A stretch of DNA of 11,597 bases from Planctomycetota bacterium (GCA_030673355.1 DAOVJF010000038.1:1-11597); one strand, 5' to 3'; numbered from the stretch's first letter, positions 1-8,900 are shown. Notes: generated from the sequence alone by a model not told the origin. Made by a program: numbers and translations.

Positions 1-45
1 CTGGCAGGCCATTTTTAAATTGCTGGATAATAAACGAAACAGCGT

Positions 46-120
46 GCCCTCATAGCTCAAGGGATAGAGCTTCGGTCTCCTAAACCGGCGATCCAGGTTC
101 GAGTCCTGGTGAGGGCACCA
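46..120 (+). tRNA. tRNA-Arg, anticodon CCT
   Basis: Complete cloverleaf. The acceptor stem GCCCTCA pairs with TGAGGGC, the D stem is GCTC/GAGC, the anticodon stem TCGGT/ACCGG carries loop CTCCTAA, and the T arm CCAGG/CCTGG encloses loop TTCGAGT. The anticodon at 79-81 is CCT, which reads AGG (Arg). A discriminator A and a genomically encoded CCA complete the 3' end. I see no clear rho-independent terminator directly after it; an A-rich stretch follows at 128-140. Confidence 0.96.
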
Positions 121-161
121 CTGAACTTTTAAAAAAAATATAGCTTTTACCAATTTCCCGG

Positions 162-195
162 GTGGTCAAAACTGTACAGAACTACGTGACCACGT
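162..195. repeat. Nested small palindromes upstream of the 86-aa gene
   Basis: GTGGTCA (162-168) is the reverse complement of TGACCAC (187-193). Between them lies the perfect 8-bp palindrome CTGTACAG (172-179). The right arm is itself part of ACGTG-AC-CACGT (184-195). The cluster ends about 7 bases before the AGGAAGGGG ribosome binding site at 202-210. It could be an operator or an mRNA leader hairpin. There is no T tract, so it is not an intrinsic terminator for the upstream tRNA. The symmetry is seen directly; its role is a guess. Confidence 0.35.
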
Positions 196-218
196 ACGAA
201 CAGGAAGGGGAATAAAAA

Positions 219-479
219 GTGGACGAAATAAGGGAAATCGTTCAGTACGGAGCCAAATGGGACCTCGATGAGCATTTCGGATGGCTCTGGCTGAAAGACA
301 ATATGGGTGCGATACACGAAGAGAAGGTCGAAAGCCCCGAGGAGCTTTATATCCTTGTGCACCTCCTTCAGACTGAGAAACCGATTTTCTACCATATGGA
401 TGAGCATTACATTTCAACATCGCTTGAGGATATTGGAATCGAGGGACATAGCAACAGCAACAATAATAACAGTCAATGA
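219..479 (+). CDS. Small protein of unknown function between two tRNA genes
   Basis: An 86-aa protein that I do not recognise. The start is GTG at 219, chosen because AGGAAGGGG at 202-210 is an excellent ribosome binding site at the right distance; the first in-frame ATG is at 303 and lacks one. There is no signal peptide or membrane segment, so it is probably cytosolic. The body is acidic and aromatic, with a Trp-rich patch (FGWLWLKDN, about residues 20-28), predicted mixed alpha/beta content, and a low-complexity Ser/Asn tail in the last 11 residues. It reads in the same direction as both flanking tRNAs and may be co-transcribed with tRNA-Ser, whose gene begins 18 bases after the stop. The ribosome binding site and ordinary composition support a real gene. 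No function can be assigned. Confidence 0.72.
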   Translation: MDEIREIVQYGAKWDLDEHFGWLWLKDNMGAIHEEKVESPEELYILVHLLQTEKPIFYHMDEHYISTSLEDIGIEGHSNSNNNNSQ

Positions 480-497
480 AAAAATACTATTAATCAT

Positions 498-593
<96 letters not shown>

Positions 594-596
594 AAT

Positions 597-621
597 ACAC
601 CCGGTAATTGCCGGGTGTTTT
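597..621 (+). terminator. Rho-independent terminator after tRNA-Ser
   Basis: ACACCCGG (597-604) pairs perfectly with CCGGGTGT (611-618) around a 6-base loop and runs into TTTT at 618-621. It lies 6 bases beyond the CCA of tRNA-Ser and ends the tRNA transcript 27 bases before the next gene. Confidence 0.85.
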
Positions 622-648
622 GCAACATATGATTAATCTGGTAATCTT

Positions 649-1179
649 ATGGATATATGGGAAAATACCATGATTGGATTCATATCACCCAATATATCTT
701 TAGTCCTGCACATAGCGCTTGCGATGCTTGTTTACCATGATCAGCGCCTGAATGGACGCAGCGGGATCGGATGGGCTGCTTTGATTTTTTTCACCGGGTT
801 CTATGGATTCATCTTCTACATCTTCTTTAACCTCGATTCCCTTAAATTAGCCGCTCAACGCTTCCAAAAGAAGAACCTCATTGAAAAAATTTCGTCACCC
901 ATTTATAACGAGCGGAAGAAAATCGAAAAAATGAAATCACAGGGGGGGATGCCATCATTTACACCCGATGTCAGTTTTAACATTGAGCAGTTCCAGGACC
1001 GTGATTTGGATGAATTAATCAGGGAAGGAAAAACAGGAGCAGCAAGGAAACTTCTCGATGGAATCCTGAAAATCGCGGATGAAACTGGAGATTTTAATAC
1101 CATGGAGAAATATAACAGTTACTCAAGGAAAATTTCCGCGATGGAAACCACAGAAGGTGATCAGTTGATCGATATTTAA
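649..1179 (+). CDS. PLDc_N-like two-helix membrane protein with helical tail (paralogue of 9657-10199)
   Basis: A 176-aa membrane protein. Residues about 9-29 and 41-60 are hydrophobic helices joined by a short polar loop with HDQR. This pattern resembles the PLDc_N-type membrane hairpin found at the N-terminus of cardiolipin-synthase-like proteins and in many small proteins, but no catalytic HKD motif follows. A charged Lys/Glu-rich linker (about 65-100) leads to a helical segment at 115-165 with LDELIREGK, AARKLLDGILKIA and a YNSYSRKI end. The same segment recurs in the 180-aa protein at 9657-10199. ATG 649 has a poor ribosome binding site. ATG 670 (residue 8) has GGGA about 8 bases upstream and may be the true start. 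It follows the tRNA-Ser terminator, so it probably has its own promoter. It is convergent with the permease gene. Function unknown; the tail may bind a partner. Confidence 0.8.
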   Translation: MDIWENTMIGFISPNISLVLHIALAMLVYHDQRLNGRSGIGWAALIFFTGFYGFIFYIFFNLDSLKLAAQRFQKKNLIEKISSPIYNERKKIEKMKSQGGMPSFTPDVSFNIEQFQDRDLDELIREGKTGAARKLLDGILKIADETGDFNTMEKYNSYSRKISAMETTEGDQLIDI

Positions 1180-1319
1180 GACCAATTCTACTTGAAATTG
1201 ATAAAATCATAGGGGACATGCCATTTTTCTCCAGTGATTAACCTGACTTTACCATTACATATCAAGGGAAAAATGCCTTGTCCCCGAAGTTCGCTACCAA
1301 ATAGAATTGGTCAGGTTAA
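1180..1319. repeat. Long imperfect palindrome between convergent genes
   Basis: The outer arms GACCAATTCTA (1180-1190) and TAGAATTGGTC (1302-1312) are perfect 11-base reverse complements. The inner arms 1212-1231 and 1266-1285 (GGGGACA...ATTTTTC against GAAAAAT...TGTCCCC) pair over 20 positions with two mismatches and one wobble, leaving a loop of about 34 bases. A third match, TTAACCTGAC (1238-1247) with GTCAGGTTAA (1310-1319), competes with the outer pairing. The left arm starts at the base after the stop codon of the plus-strand gene, and the right end overlaps the stop codon of the minus-strand permease gene (1316-1318). It could be a bidirectional transcription barrier or a REP/MITE-like repeat. 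The ATTTTTC/GGGGACA ends recall palindromic repeats scattered in several bacterial genomes, but that resemblance is from memory only. Confidence 0.6.
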
Positions 1320-2149
1320 ATCCATCTCCCCCTCCGTCGAAATTCCATATGCCTGCGGGAATTAAAGAAGAGGTACAGGGTAGGGATCATTAGAAGCACT
1401 ATATAGTGGACTGAGTACCAGAAGAACCGTAGATTGTTATACTTCTGCCAATCATCATAATTACTACGTCTGTATAAATACCCCGGATCGACATACACAT
1501 CGCCAAGAAAATAATTCCACCCAATTGAAGCAATATTGTAACCTCCCCAGAATACCCCTACAAGGATTGGCACAAGCCATAACAGGACCATCGCGCCAGT
1601 TACTGAGATCGTCCTCGGCATAGATGCAGTGAATATTCCAGTCTCCACTACGAACCACCAGATTGCGAACCAACACAGAGTCATCATACAAGGTTCTACA
1701 AGCTCGTTAAAAAAATTTGCACTGGTGAGATTTGACTTTAGATGCAACAGTATGATTCCTGTGAGCGGAGGTGCAATTTTCAAAATGTTTATACGAACGA
1801 AGAATTTTCTAAGGCCGCTGACAATATCCCCTGTTGAAACAGGCGATGAGAAGATAAAACCCAGGAGCTCTGTACTTGTATCGTCGACAATTGCCCGTGG
1901 CAGGAAATACAGAAATTCCAGCAAAGTTAATAATGCTGGAATTCCGAAAAGTGCTATGGGTACAGCAATAAAAGTGAAAAAATTGTATGAGTTGGAGTCA
2001 ATGGTTGTAAAGTAAATAAATGCCAGGACCCAGAGTGAAAATATGAAATATCGGGTGCTTTTAAGTGGCAGTGCGGACCGTGTATGCAGCCATTGGTAAT
2101 AAAGCTGGCTATCATCGAAATGCTGGTCCTTTTCGAAAGCGAGTTTCAT
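1316..2149 (-). CDS. Six-helix membrane protein resembling an ABC-2-type permease
   Basis: A 277-aa polytopic inner-membrane protein from ATG 2149. Hydrophobic helices lie at about 34-50, 57-83, 121-138, 153-175, 181-208 and 242-262. The amphipathic stretch ELLGFIFSSPVSTGDIVSG (94-112) between helices 2 and 3 has the 'ELL...SPVS..EI..GK' flavour of ABC-2 exporter permeases, where it contacts the ATPase. The protein ends in an Arg-rich tail. It is the last gene of a run that begins with the two protease genes, 104 bases after the second one. No ATPase gene is present in the window, so any transporter partner is elsewhere. An in-frame TTG at 2185 would add 12 residues (Arg-rich, atypical), but neither start has a Shine-Dalgarno sequence. 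I prefer ATG because it could be the first base of a leaderless transcript. The family call is moderate; substrate unknown. Confidence 0.78.
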   Translation of the reverse strand: MKLAFEKDQHFDDSQLYYQWLHTRSALPLKSTRYFIFSLWVLAFIYFTTIDSNSYNFFTFIAVPIALFGIPALLTLLEFLYFLPRAIVDDTSTELLGFIFSSPVSTGDIVSGLRKFFVRINILKIAPPLTGIILLHLKSNLTSANFFNELVEPCMMTLCWFAIWWFVVETGIFTASMPRTISVTGAMVLLWLVPILVGVFWGGYNIASIGWNYFLGDVYVDPGYLYRRSNYDDWQKYNNLRFFWYSVHYIVLLMIPTLYLFFNSRRHMEFRRRGRWI

Positions 2150-2156
2150 TAGTTTA

Positions 2157-2185
2157 TTTATACATCGACGGGGACGTCGATGCAA
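2157..2185 (-). promoter_or_regulatory. Possible promoter giving a leaderless permease mRNA
   Basis: On the minus strand, TTGCAT (2180-2185) and TATAAA (2157-2162) are separated by exactly 17 bases. The -10 box ends 7 bases before the A of ATG 2149, so transcription would start at or next to the start codon. That fits the absence of a Shine-Dalgarno sequence. The spacer is almost entirely the palindrome at 2163-2182, which could act as an operator. The -35 box matches the sigma-70 consensus at only three of six positions. Confidence 0.35.
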
Positions 2186-2241
2186 CGGTTAATCATGCGC
2201 AGGATGCACATGGCACGTAAGTCATGCACAGGATGTGCATG
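2163..2241 (-). repeat. Tandem array of three hairpins with constant TCC(C) loop
   Basis: Three short inverted repeats lie at 2223-2241, 2194-2212 and 2163-2182, about 29-31 bases apart. Read on the minus strand they are CATGCACA-TCC-TGTGCATG, CATGTGCA-TCC-TGCGCATG and CATCGACG-TCCC-CGTCGATG. All begin CAT, end ATG and have a TCC or TCCC loop, while the stems differ and remain paired. In the middle copy the odd pair is a U-G wobble in minus-strand RNA but a C-A mismatch in plus-strand RNA, which favours a structure in the protease-permease transcript. There is no T tract. A role in attenuation, mRNA end protection, or as repeated operators is possible. Confidence 0.6.
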
Positions 2242-2253
2242 TTACATTGGGGA

Positions 2254-5200
2254 TTACAAGAAGATTTTAAGTCCGTGGCCTCTTTCTGCAGTGTATACAA
2301 AAAACCCATCCGTGTCCATTCCGTCGGGGCCGTTCGTATGTATCTGCCCTACCTCCAAAATATTCTCAGGATTCGTGACATCGAGGACCTCGATTCCCCA
2401 CGATTCTGTACCGAAATAAAGGTAGCCCTTGAACATCACAGCTCCCGATCCGCGATATCCGGAATTGGATTTCCAGTCGCCAAGGAACGGCACATCTGTC
2501 AATGGATCGCTGATATCGTAAATTGAAAATTTCCTATCGTACCAGTATACGCAGTACAAGCGGTCATCAATCGCGAGCACATCATGGCCTGTCGCTGCGC
2601 CGAAATTGGCAACCTCAACCGGAACTGAAGGATCTGTAAGATCGAAAATCCTGGGGTGATCCCACGTCGCGATATGCAGGAATCCATTATGCACCTGCAA
2701 GGCGTAACCATAGTTTCCTGACAATACCGGATCATAGGATACTGGATTTAGAGGATCGGTAATATCTACCGGCATCAAGGACGTCCCTTCGTTGGTTACA
2801 TAAACCCAGTTACCAGCCACGCACAGATCGAGAGCATCCGGGAAATCGACTGTCGCTACAATTTCGGGCTCATCCATAGCGTCGGGATCGATAATCATCA
2901 AACCTGACACATATGCTGCGTAAACGTAAACGCCGTCATAATCGACACCAAACACATCGGTCCCTTCCACAATGTCAACCAGGACCGGCTCTATCGGATC
3001 GCTGATATCGATAATAAGAAGGCCGCCGTTTGAGTCCGCTACAAAAACTCTTTGATTAACAGGGTCCGCCTTTACCTCGCGCGCACTCCCTTCAGTATCA
3101 AAAGAACCGACCAACTGGGGCCATGTCGGGTCAGCTATATCATCCGGTATCACAGACATGTAATCAGTATTTTCATCCTCATTACCTGCCTGATCGATAG
3201 CTTTCACCATGACAAAATGCTCCTGGAAATTTTCAAGCCCATGGATGACACAGCCGTGATCGTAATCATCGCCCGCGTCCCAGAAATTCACATCTTCCTC
3301 GACCTGTGTAGTCGAGAACTCGAACGGGAGCTCGGATGTCCAGTAAATATTGTATTCAACGGGCGGAGTGCGGACATCGCTCGCGTTGTTCCAGAAAATC
3401 CCCGCTCCCTCATATCTCGGGTGTGTTGCCTGTACCCCGACAGTTTCATCCCATACAGGCGGTTCGATATCCACCCCAACCTCGTAAGGCCCGAATGAAT
3501 AAGGGAATGAATCATACGCGATTTCAATTCCCTCGATAGTTTCTACATGCTTATAATTGGACATAACAAGCTCAAACCCGGCATCCTCAGTAATGCCGCT
3601 GAAATTTGCGAGAAGGAAATATCGTGTCGGGCTTGTCGGATGGGAAATCTGCTCGTACAGGTTCGAGAATATCACGCGGTTTGTGCCGAAAAGTTGAGCA
3701 TCGGCAATGTGCTCATCCAGGCTGTTGTAAATCCCGTTTACATAGGTGTCTTTATACAGTGACAACTTCGTTAATTTCTGCCCTGGCATTGTCCCTTTAA
3801 TATTGAAAATAATCTCAGAAATCCGCGTCACCAGGCTGGATGAGAAATCGAGATGCCCCATGATTTTATTGTTCCCGCCCAGGTGCACGAATCCGATGTC
3901 GTATGTTTCTATCTCAAGTTCCAGGTATGGCTGGACATATTCAACGCTAAGGGTGTATGTAGTCGAATCGCCGAAATCCGCCGGGGCAATTTTGACATAG
4001 TAAGTCTTTCCCGCCTCGCATGCGCATCCGACAACTTCAAAAGAATTGATCGCATGATTTTTTCCGGCGGACTGATCGAGCTGGTATTCCGGCGCGAGGG
4101 ATGGATCGCTGTATAAAAAGAGATTGAGGGTCTCACCCCATGTCCAGATATCGAGGAAGAAGTTCAGGGAACCATCTTCGGTTGCGGTGATTTTATAAAG
4201 GTCCAGGGTATCTGCATAATTGCCTGAGACCGCATGGATGCTATCGATCATCTGGTAATCATCCACAGTTACATCGACAAATCCATTACCATCCTCATCG
4301 TCCGCATATCTGTCCGCCCCGTAACACGCGCGAATAAGATTGATCCTTCCATATCCCGTTTCTATGTCGAATCCTGCAATATCAAGGTCATCGGATGTGT
4401 CTCTCATCCTGTCCCTTAGCCATTGATTGCTTTGTTCTGGATGCATGCTCTTCAGAAGTGCGAATCCACCCGCAACCATTGGCGTTGCATTGGATGTTCC
4501 CCTGAAAAAGCTATCGTTGTTCCCGGTGTAATAACTGGTAACGTTGTTCCCTCGTGTTGTTATATAGAATTCACCGAAAGCCATGACCTCGAGTTGCGGA
4601 CCGTAATTTGATCCCCAGTAGAAACCTGCCGATTTTGAGATGCGGATTTCATCTATGGGCTGGTACGACCATCTTTTTCCGAAAGGCGAGGTCCCGCCCA
4701 CGCATACGACGGAGTCATAGGCGGCTGGATAGTGGAGTTCCTGGTTGTCGTCGTTGGAGGCAGCCGCGACAAGCACCAGTCCGTCATTCCATGCATAAAT
4801 CATGGAATTTTTTAAAATTGAAGAGTACTCTGTACCGCTGAAGGACATGCTGAGGATATCCGCGCCGTTATCCCTGGCGTATTTCACCCCTCCAAGTAAA
4901 ACGGAAAGGTACGAGTACCCGAATCCAATCCTTACCCCCATCAGCCTTGAGCCCGGAGCTATGCCGGCACAACCAAGCCCGTTATCATGTTCCGTGGCAA
5001 TCACACCCGCGCACGATGTCCCGTGGTAATACTCGTCATTGTTGTATTCTTTTATATCGTTATCGTCCTCGTAAAAATCCCACCCGTAAATGTCGTCAAC
5101 AAAATCATTTGAGTCATCATCGATTTCGTTATCGGGAATTTCAGCCTCATTGATCCACATGACATTCTCAAGATCTTCGTGGTCGTACGCAATGCCTGAG

Positions 5201-5847
5201 TCTATCACGCATACGACAACAGACGGGTTGCCAAATGTGTCATTCCAGACCACGTTTGCTCCAATTTTGGATGGCCCGAATTGTTCGAAAACCGTTGTCC
5301 GCGGATCCTCATCCAAGTCATTCTGATTCTCCCATAATGGATCATTGGGAGTGTAGGGGACATCGCAGAAATCGTACCGGTAGTTAGGTTCCGCTAGTTC
5401 AACTTCAGGAAGCGATTCAAGTTCAGCGACTTTATCCGGAACCGATGCACCATCAATGATTTCCAATACATATACCATAGACCACCCGGCATCGATCCCT
5501 TCCCTGAATGAAACGCCATATTGATCGAGGATGGAAGTTCGATCGCCATTCGTATCCGGTTGCTGCGGAGCAATATAATTCTTCTGGATGTATTCCGCGT
5601 TCAGTGTGATAAGAACCTGGTTCGGGGCATAAGGCAGGATATCATCCGTCTGGGAGGATGGAGAGAATGCCTGGTCGCTCTGGGTCAGCTCCAGTCCACC
5701 AGATGGTGAATCTTCGTGCGATAACTGTTCAATTACCCCTTCATTATTTGACGGGGAGATTGGATCTGAACCACTGCATGAAGTTAACAGAAAAAGTGAT
5801 GCGATTAATAGAGCAATAACTGGTAAAACCGAAATGCGATTTGACAT
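2254..5847 (-). CDS. Secreted S8 subtilase lipoprotein with LVIVD beta-propeller (copy 1)
   Basis: A 1197-aa surface serine endoprotease. The signal peptide ends in lipobox LTSC, so Cys24 should be lipidated after signal peptidase II cleavage. Residues 70-160 form a subtilisin-type propeptide ending AEPNYR. The peptidase S8 domain (about 185-510) shows D216 in CVIDSG, H275 in HGTSCAG, oxyanion N365 in AAASND and S452 in GTSNATP, so it should be active. An Asp-rich insertion (235-265) and the loop DEDGNGFVD (517-525) probably bind calcium. Next come a PPC-like domain (545-640), a beta domain (645-795), a fibronectin-III-like domain (797-895) and LVIVD repeats (905-1197) that divide into seven blades with GLLIIDISDP-type strands. 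ATG 5847 has GAGG 7 bases upstream. It lies 60 bases after its paralogue and ahead of the permease gene, probably in one transcript. Substrate unknown; processing of surface proteins or nutrient proteolysis is plausible. Confidence 0.95.
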   Translation of the reverse strand: MSNRISVLPVIALLIASLFLLTSCSGSDPISPSNNEGVIEQLSHEDSPSGGLELTQSDQAFSPSSQTDDILPYAPNQVLITLNAEYIQKNYIAPQQPDTNGDRTSILDQYGVSFREGIDAGWSMVYVLEIIDGASVPDKVAELESLPEVELAEPNYRYDFCDVPYTPNDPLWENQNDLDEDPRTTVFEQFGPSKIGANVVWNDTFGNPSVVVCVIDSGIAYDHEDLENVMWINEAEIPDNEIDDDSNDFVDDIYGWDFYEDDNDIKEYNNDEYYHGTSCAGVIATEHDNGLGCAGIAPGSRLMGVRIGFGYSYLSVLLGGVKYARDNGADILSMSFSGTEYSSILKNSMIYAWNDGLVLVAAASNDDNQELHYPAAYDSVVCVGGTSPFGKRWSYQPIDEIRISKSAGFYWGSNYGPQLEVMAFGEFYITTRGNNVTSYYTGNNDSFFRGTSNATPMVAGGFALLKSMHPEQSNQWLRDRMRDTSDDLDIAGFDIETGYGRINLIRACYGADRYADDEDGNGFVDVTVDDYQMIDSIHAVSGNYADTLDLYKITATEDGSLNFFLDIWTWGETLNLFLYSDPSLAPEYQLDQSAGKNHAINSFEVVGCACEAGKTYYVKIAPADFGDSTTYTLSVEYVQPYLELEIETYDIGFVHLGGNNKIMGHLDFSSSLVTRISEIIFNIKGTMPGQKLTKLSLYKDTYVNGIYNSLDEHIADAQLFGTNRVIFSNLYEQISHPTSPTRYFLLANFSGITEDAGFELVMSNYKHVETIEGIEIAYDSFPYSFGPYEVGVDIEPPVWDETVGVQATHPRYEGAGIFWNNASDVRTPPVEYNIYWTSELPFEFSTTQVEEDVNFWDAGDDYDHGCVIHGLENFQEHFVMVKAIDQAGNEDENTDYMSVIPDDIADPTWPQLVGSFDTEGSAREVKADPVNQRVFVADSNGGLLIIDISDPIEPVLVDIVEGTDVFGVDYDGVYVYAAYVSGLMIIDPDAMDEPEIVATVDFPDALDLCVAGNWVYVTNEGTSLMPVDITDPLNPVSYDPVLSGNYGYALQVHNGFLHIATWDHPRIFDLTDPSVPVEVANFGAATGHDVLAIDDRLYCVYWYDRKFSIYDISDPLTDVPFLGDWKSNSGYRGSGAVMFKGYLYFGTESWGIEVLDVTNPENILEVGQIHTNGPDGMDTDGFFVYTAERGHGLKIFL

Positions 5848-5907
5848 ATAGGAACCTCAATAAGATAAACCCCCCAATACTTATAGATGATAAAAGGTCT
5901 GTGTTAA

Positions 5908-8900
5908 CTAAATAATTACTTTCAAACCGTGCTGATTTTCCGCTGAATAGACGAAATTACCATCGGTGCCCAATCCATCCGGACCATCTGTCTGAATTTC
6001 GCCAAGTTTGAATATATTCATCGGATCATCGACGTTCAGCACCTCTATATCGCGACTATTGGTCCCGAAATAAAGGTATCCATTGAACATCTCCACATCG
6101 GCTCCATAGTATCCGGCATCCGAAATATACTGGTTTAAATACTGCGGATCGGCTGGATCAGACAGGTCATAAATGGAGAACCTGTGCTGTGACCAGTATG
6201 TTACATACAAGAGGTCATCGATTGCGTCGATTTCGTACGCCCCGTTCCCGCCAAATGTAGACACCATGACCGGCGCGGATGGATCGGTCAGGTCGAAAAC
6301 CCTTGGTTTTGAATTTGTCGCAACGTAAAGGTATCCATTCTGCTCGTCAATGCCGTAACCGATATTGCCTGAGCTGACCGAGGGATATTCAATCGGAGTT
6401 AACGGATCGGTTATATCAACAGGCATTAATTCCGTATCCGTATCTGTGACATATACCCAGTTACCGGCTAATTGAACGTCGAGAGCGTTAAAGAAAAAAA
6501 CCTGGCTTACAATTGCCGCTCCGCCCGTAAAATCCGGATCAATAATCAGGAGGCCGATCGCCGATGCCGCATAGACATAAGTTCCATCAAAATCCACACC
6601 CGCAACTGCACTTCCAGCAACGGAATCTATATTTGTGGGATTTGTCGGGTCGCTGACATCGATTATCCTGACGCCGCCGTTGTAATCAGCGACAAAGACC
6701 CTCTGGTTGGCGGGGTCGCAGACTACCTCCCATGAACTTCCGGGAGTATTGCGGCTGCCAATTACCTGCGGGTTAGTTGGGTCACTGACAGCCGATGGCG
6801 TTACTGTCACATATACCGTATTTTCTTCCTCATTACCGGCCTGATCTTCCGCCCTGACTGCAATGTAATACTCCTCATCATTATTTAATCCGGTTAATTT
6901 CCATTCGCTGTCGAAATCAGTGCTTCCGGAATCGTTGACATTCCATGCGACATCGGCCGACGCGAAATCAAATGGAAGTGTCTGCGTCCAGTAAACGTTA
7001 TATTTAACAGGAGGTGTTAATACATCCGATGCCGCATTCCAGTAGACCATCGCGGCCGCATACTCTGGTTCCGCAAGCTGGGCACCGACCGTACTGTTCC
7101 AGGTCGGCGGATCGACGTCAACACCGACAATCACCGGTCCTATTTCAACTGGGAATTTTGTATATGGTATTTCAAGCCCTTCTTCGGTGGATGCATCCTT
7201 ATAGCTTGTTAAAGCCAGGCTGAATTCAGCATTCTCTGTAACTCCCGAAATGTCGACTGTAATAAAATATGACATCGGGCTGTTTGTCATATTGATTTCA
7301 TGACTGAAACCGCTGAACCGCCACCTGTTAGTGCCGTTACCGTTTGCGTTGGCGATTAGTTCTTCACCGGAGTCAAAATTATGATCGCCATCTATATCCC
7401 GGTAAAGGTGCATTCCTACCAGGTTTGACGGAGGCATGGAACCTGACATGCTGAGGATCAGTTCCTCAAGATACACCCTGAAACCTGATTCGAAAGTCAG
7501 GTATCCGACCAGGACGTTATTTTTCCCTATATGAATAAACCCGGGATCAATCGAGCCGTGGTCGACCAGATCGAAATCGTTCTGAACAATTTTAGCGGTC
7601 AGGTCATATGAGGACGCGTCACCTGGCGCAACTGCATTGACCTGGATGTAAAACGTCTCACCGGCTTCACAAGCCGTACCGGTGACTTCCATATTATCGT
7701 TAGCATGGTTTTCACCCACAGCCTCGTCAAGCAGGAATTCCGGCGCCAGTGACGGGTCACTGAAAAGCTTGATATCAAGGTTTTCACCGTATGTAAAAAT
7801 ATTAAGAATGACAACCTGGTATCCCGATGTCTCGGTTGTGATTTTGTATAAATCCGATTGATCTATGTAATCACCGGACAGGGCGTTATTTACGCTGTCG
7901 TAAACCTCCAGGCCATGAGGTACAAGATCGACAAAACCATCCCCATCTTCTTCTTGAGCGTACCGATCGACCCCGTAAATCGCGCGAATAACATTTATCC
8001 TGCCGTTTGCGGTTTCAATATCGTAACCGGCACCATGAAGGTCATCGGCGGTTCCGTTCATCCTGTCCCTGTACCAGTCGTTTGTCTCTCCGGGGAAATA
8101 ACTTCTCAGAAGGGCGTACGCGGCAGCAACCATCGGGGTCGCGTTGGATGTTCCGCCAAAGAAATTATCGTTGACGCCGTCCCAGTAACACGATTCACAA
8201 TTCCCCTTCGTGGTGATGTAATGCTCGCCGTACCCCATGATTTCAAGGCCATTGGCGTAAGTCGAACCCCAACCGAAACCGGCCGCTACTGAAATCCGCA
8301 CCTCGTCGATCGGATTGTACGCCCACTTCTGGCTGAACGGACTGGTTCCACCGACCTTAACTACACATTCAAAAGTGCATGGGTAAAGAACATATGTGCC
8401 ATCGTAGTTGCCGGCACCGGCTACAAGAAGAACACCTGCAGCATCCGCGGCAATCATCGTATTCTCCATGGATTCTGAGTATCCACTTGAAATAAATGAC
8501 ATACTGACAATGTCCGCACCGTTATTTTGAGCATACTCAATTCCCTCGATAACCTGCACTACAAAAGTACCGCTAAAATCAAGCCTGATTCCCATCACTT
8601 TTGCACCCGGCGCAATTCCCGAACAACCGACGTTATTATCACGAGTGGCAACCACAACTCCTGAGCATGCTGTCCCATGCCAGTTGTGTGAACTGGTGTA
8701 TTCTTTTATGTCATTATCATTGTCGGCGACATCCCAGCCATAAATGTCATCGATGTAGCCATTTTCATCGTTATCAATACCATCATCTGGAATTTCACCC
8801 TCGTTTATCCAGAGGTTATCCATAAGGTCCTCGTGCCAGGTCTGTACACCTGTATCGAGGATACAAACGACCTGTCCTTCCCCGGTTACATTTTCCCAGA

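Noticed and set aside
2183..2185. TTG as the permease start
   Set aside because: It adds a 12-residue Arg-rich segment that overlaps the palindrome and has no ribosome binding site. ATG 2149 fits better but is not proven.
2163..2241. Plus-strand CsrA/RsmA sponge RNA, since the loops read GGA on that strand and one copy resembles AGGAUGU
   Set aside because: The middle hairpin has a C-A mismatch on the plus strand but a wobble on the minus strand, no plus-strand promoter or terminator is evident, and such an RNA would be antisense to the flanking genes. Not excluded, but weaker than the minus-strand reading.
2163..2241. A short CRISPR array
   Set aside because: The units are palindromic and differ in the stems, gaps between them are only 10-11 bases, and no cas gene is present.
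5848..5907. A terminator or promoter between the two protease genes
   Set aside because: The 60-base gap has no hairpin with a T tract and no convincing -35/-10 pair, so co-transcription is simpler.
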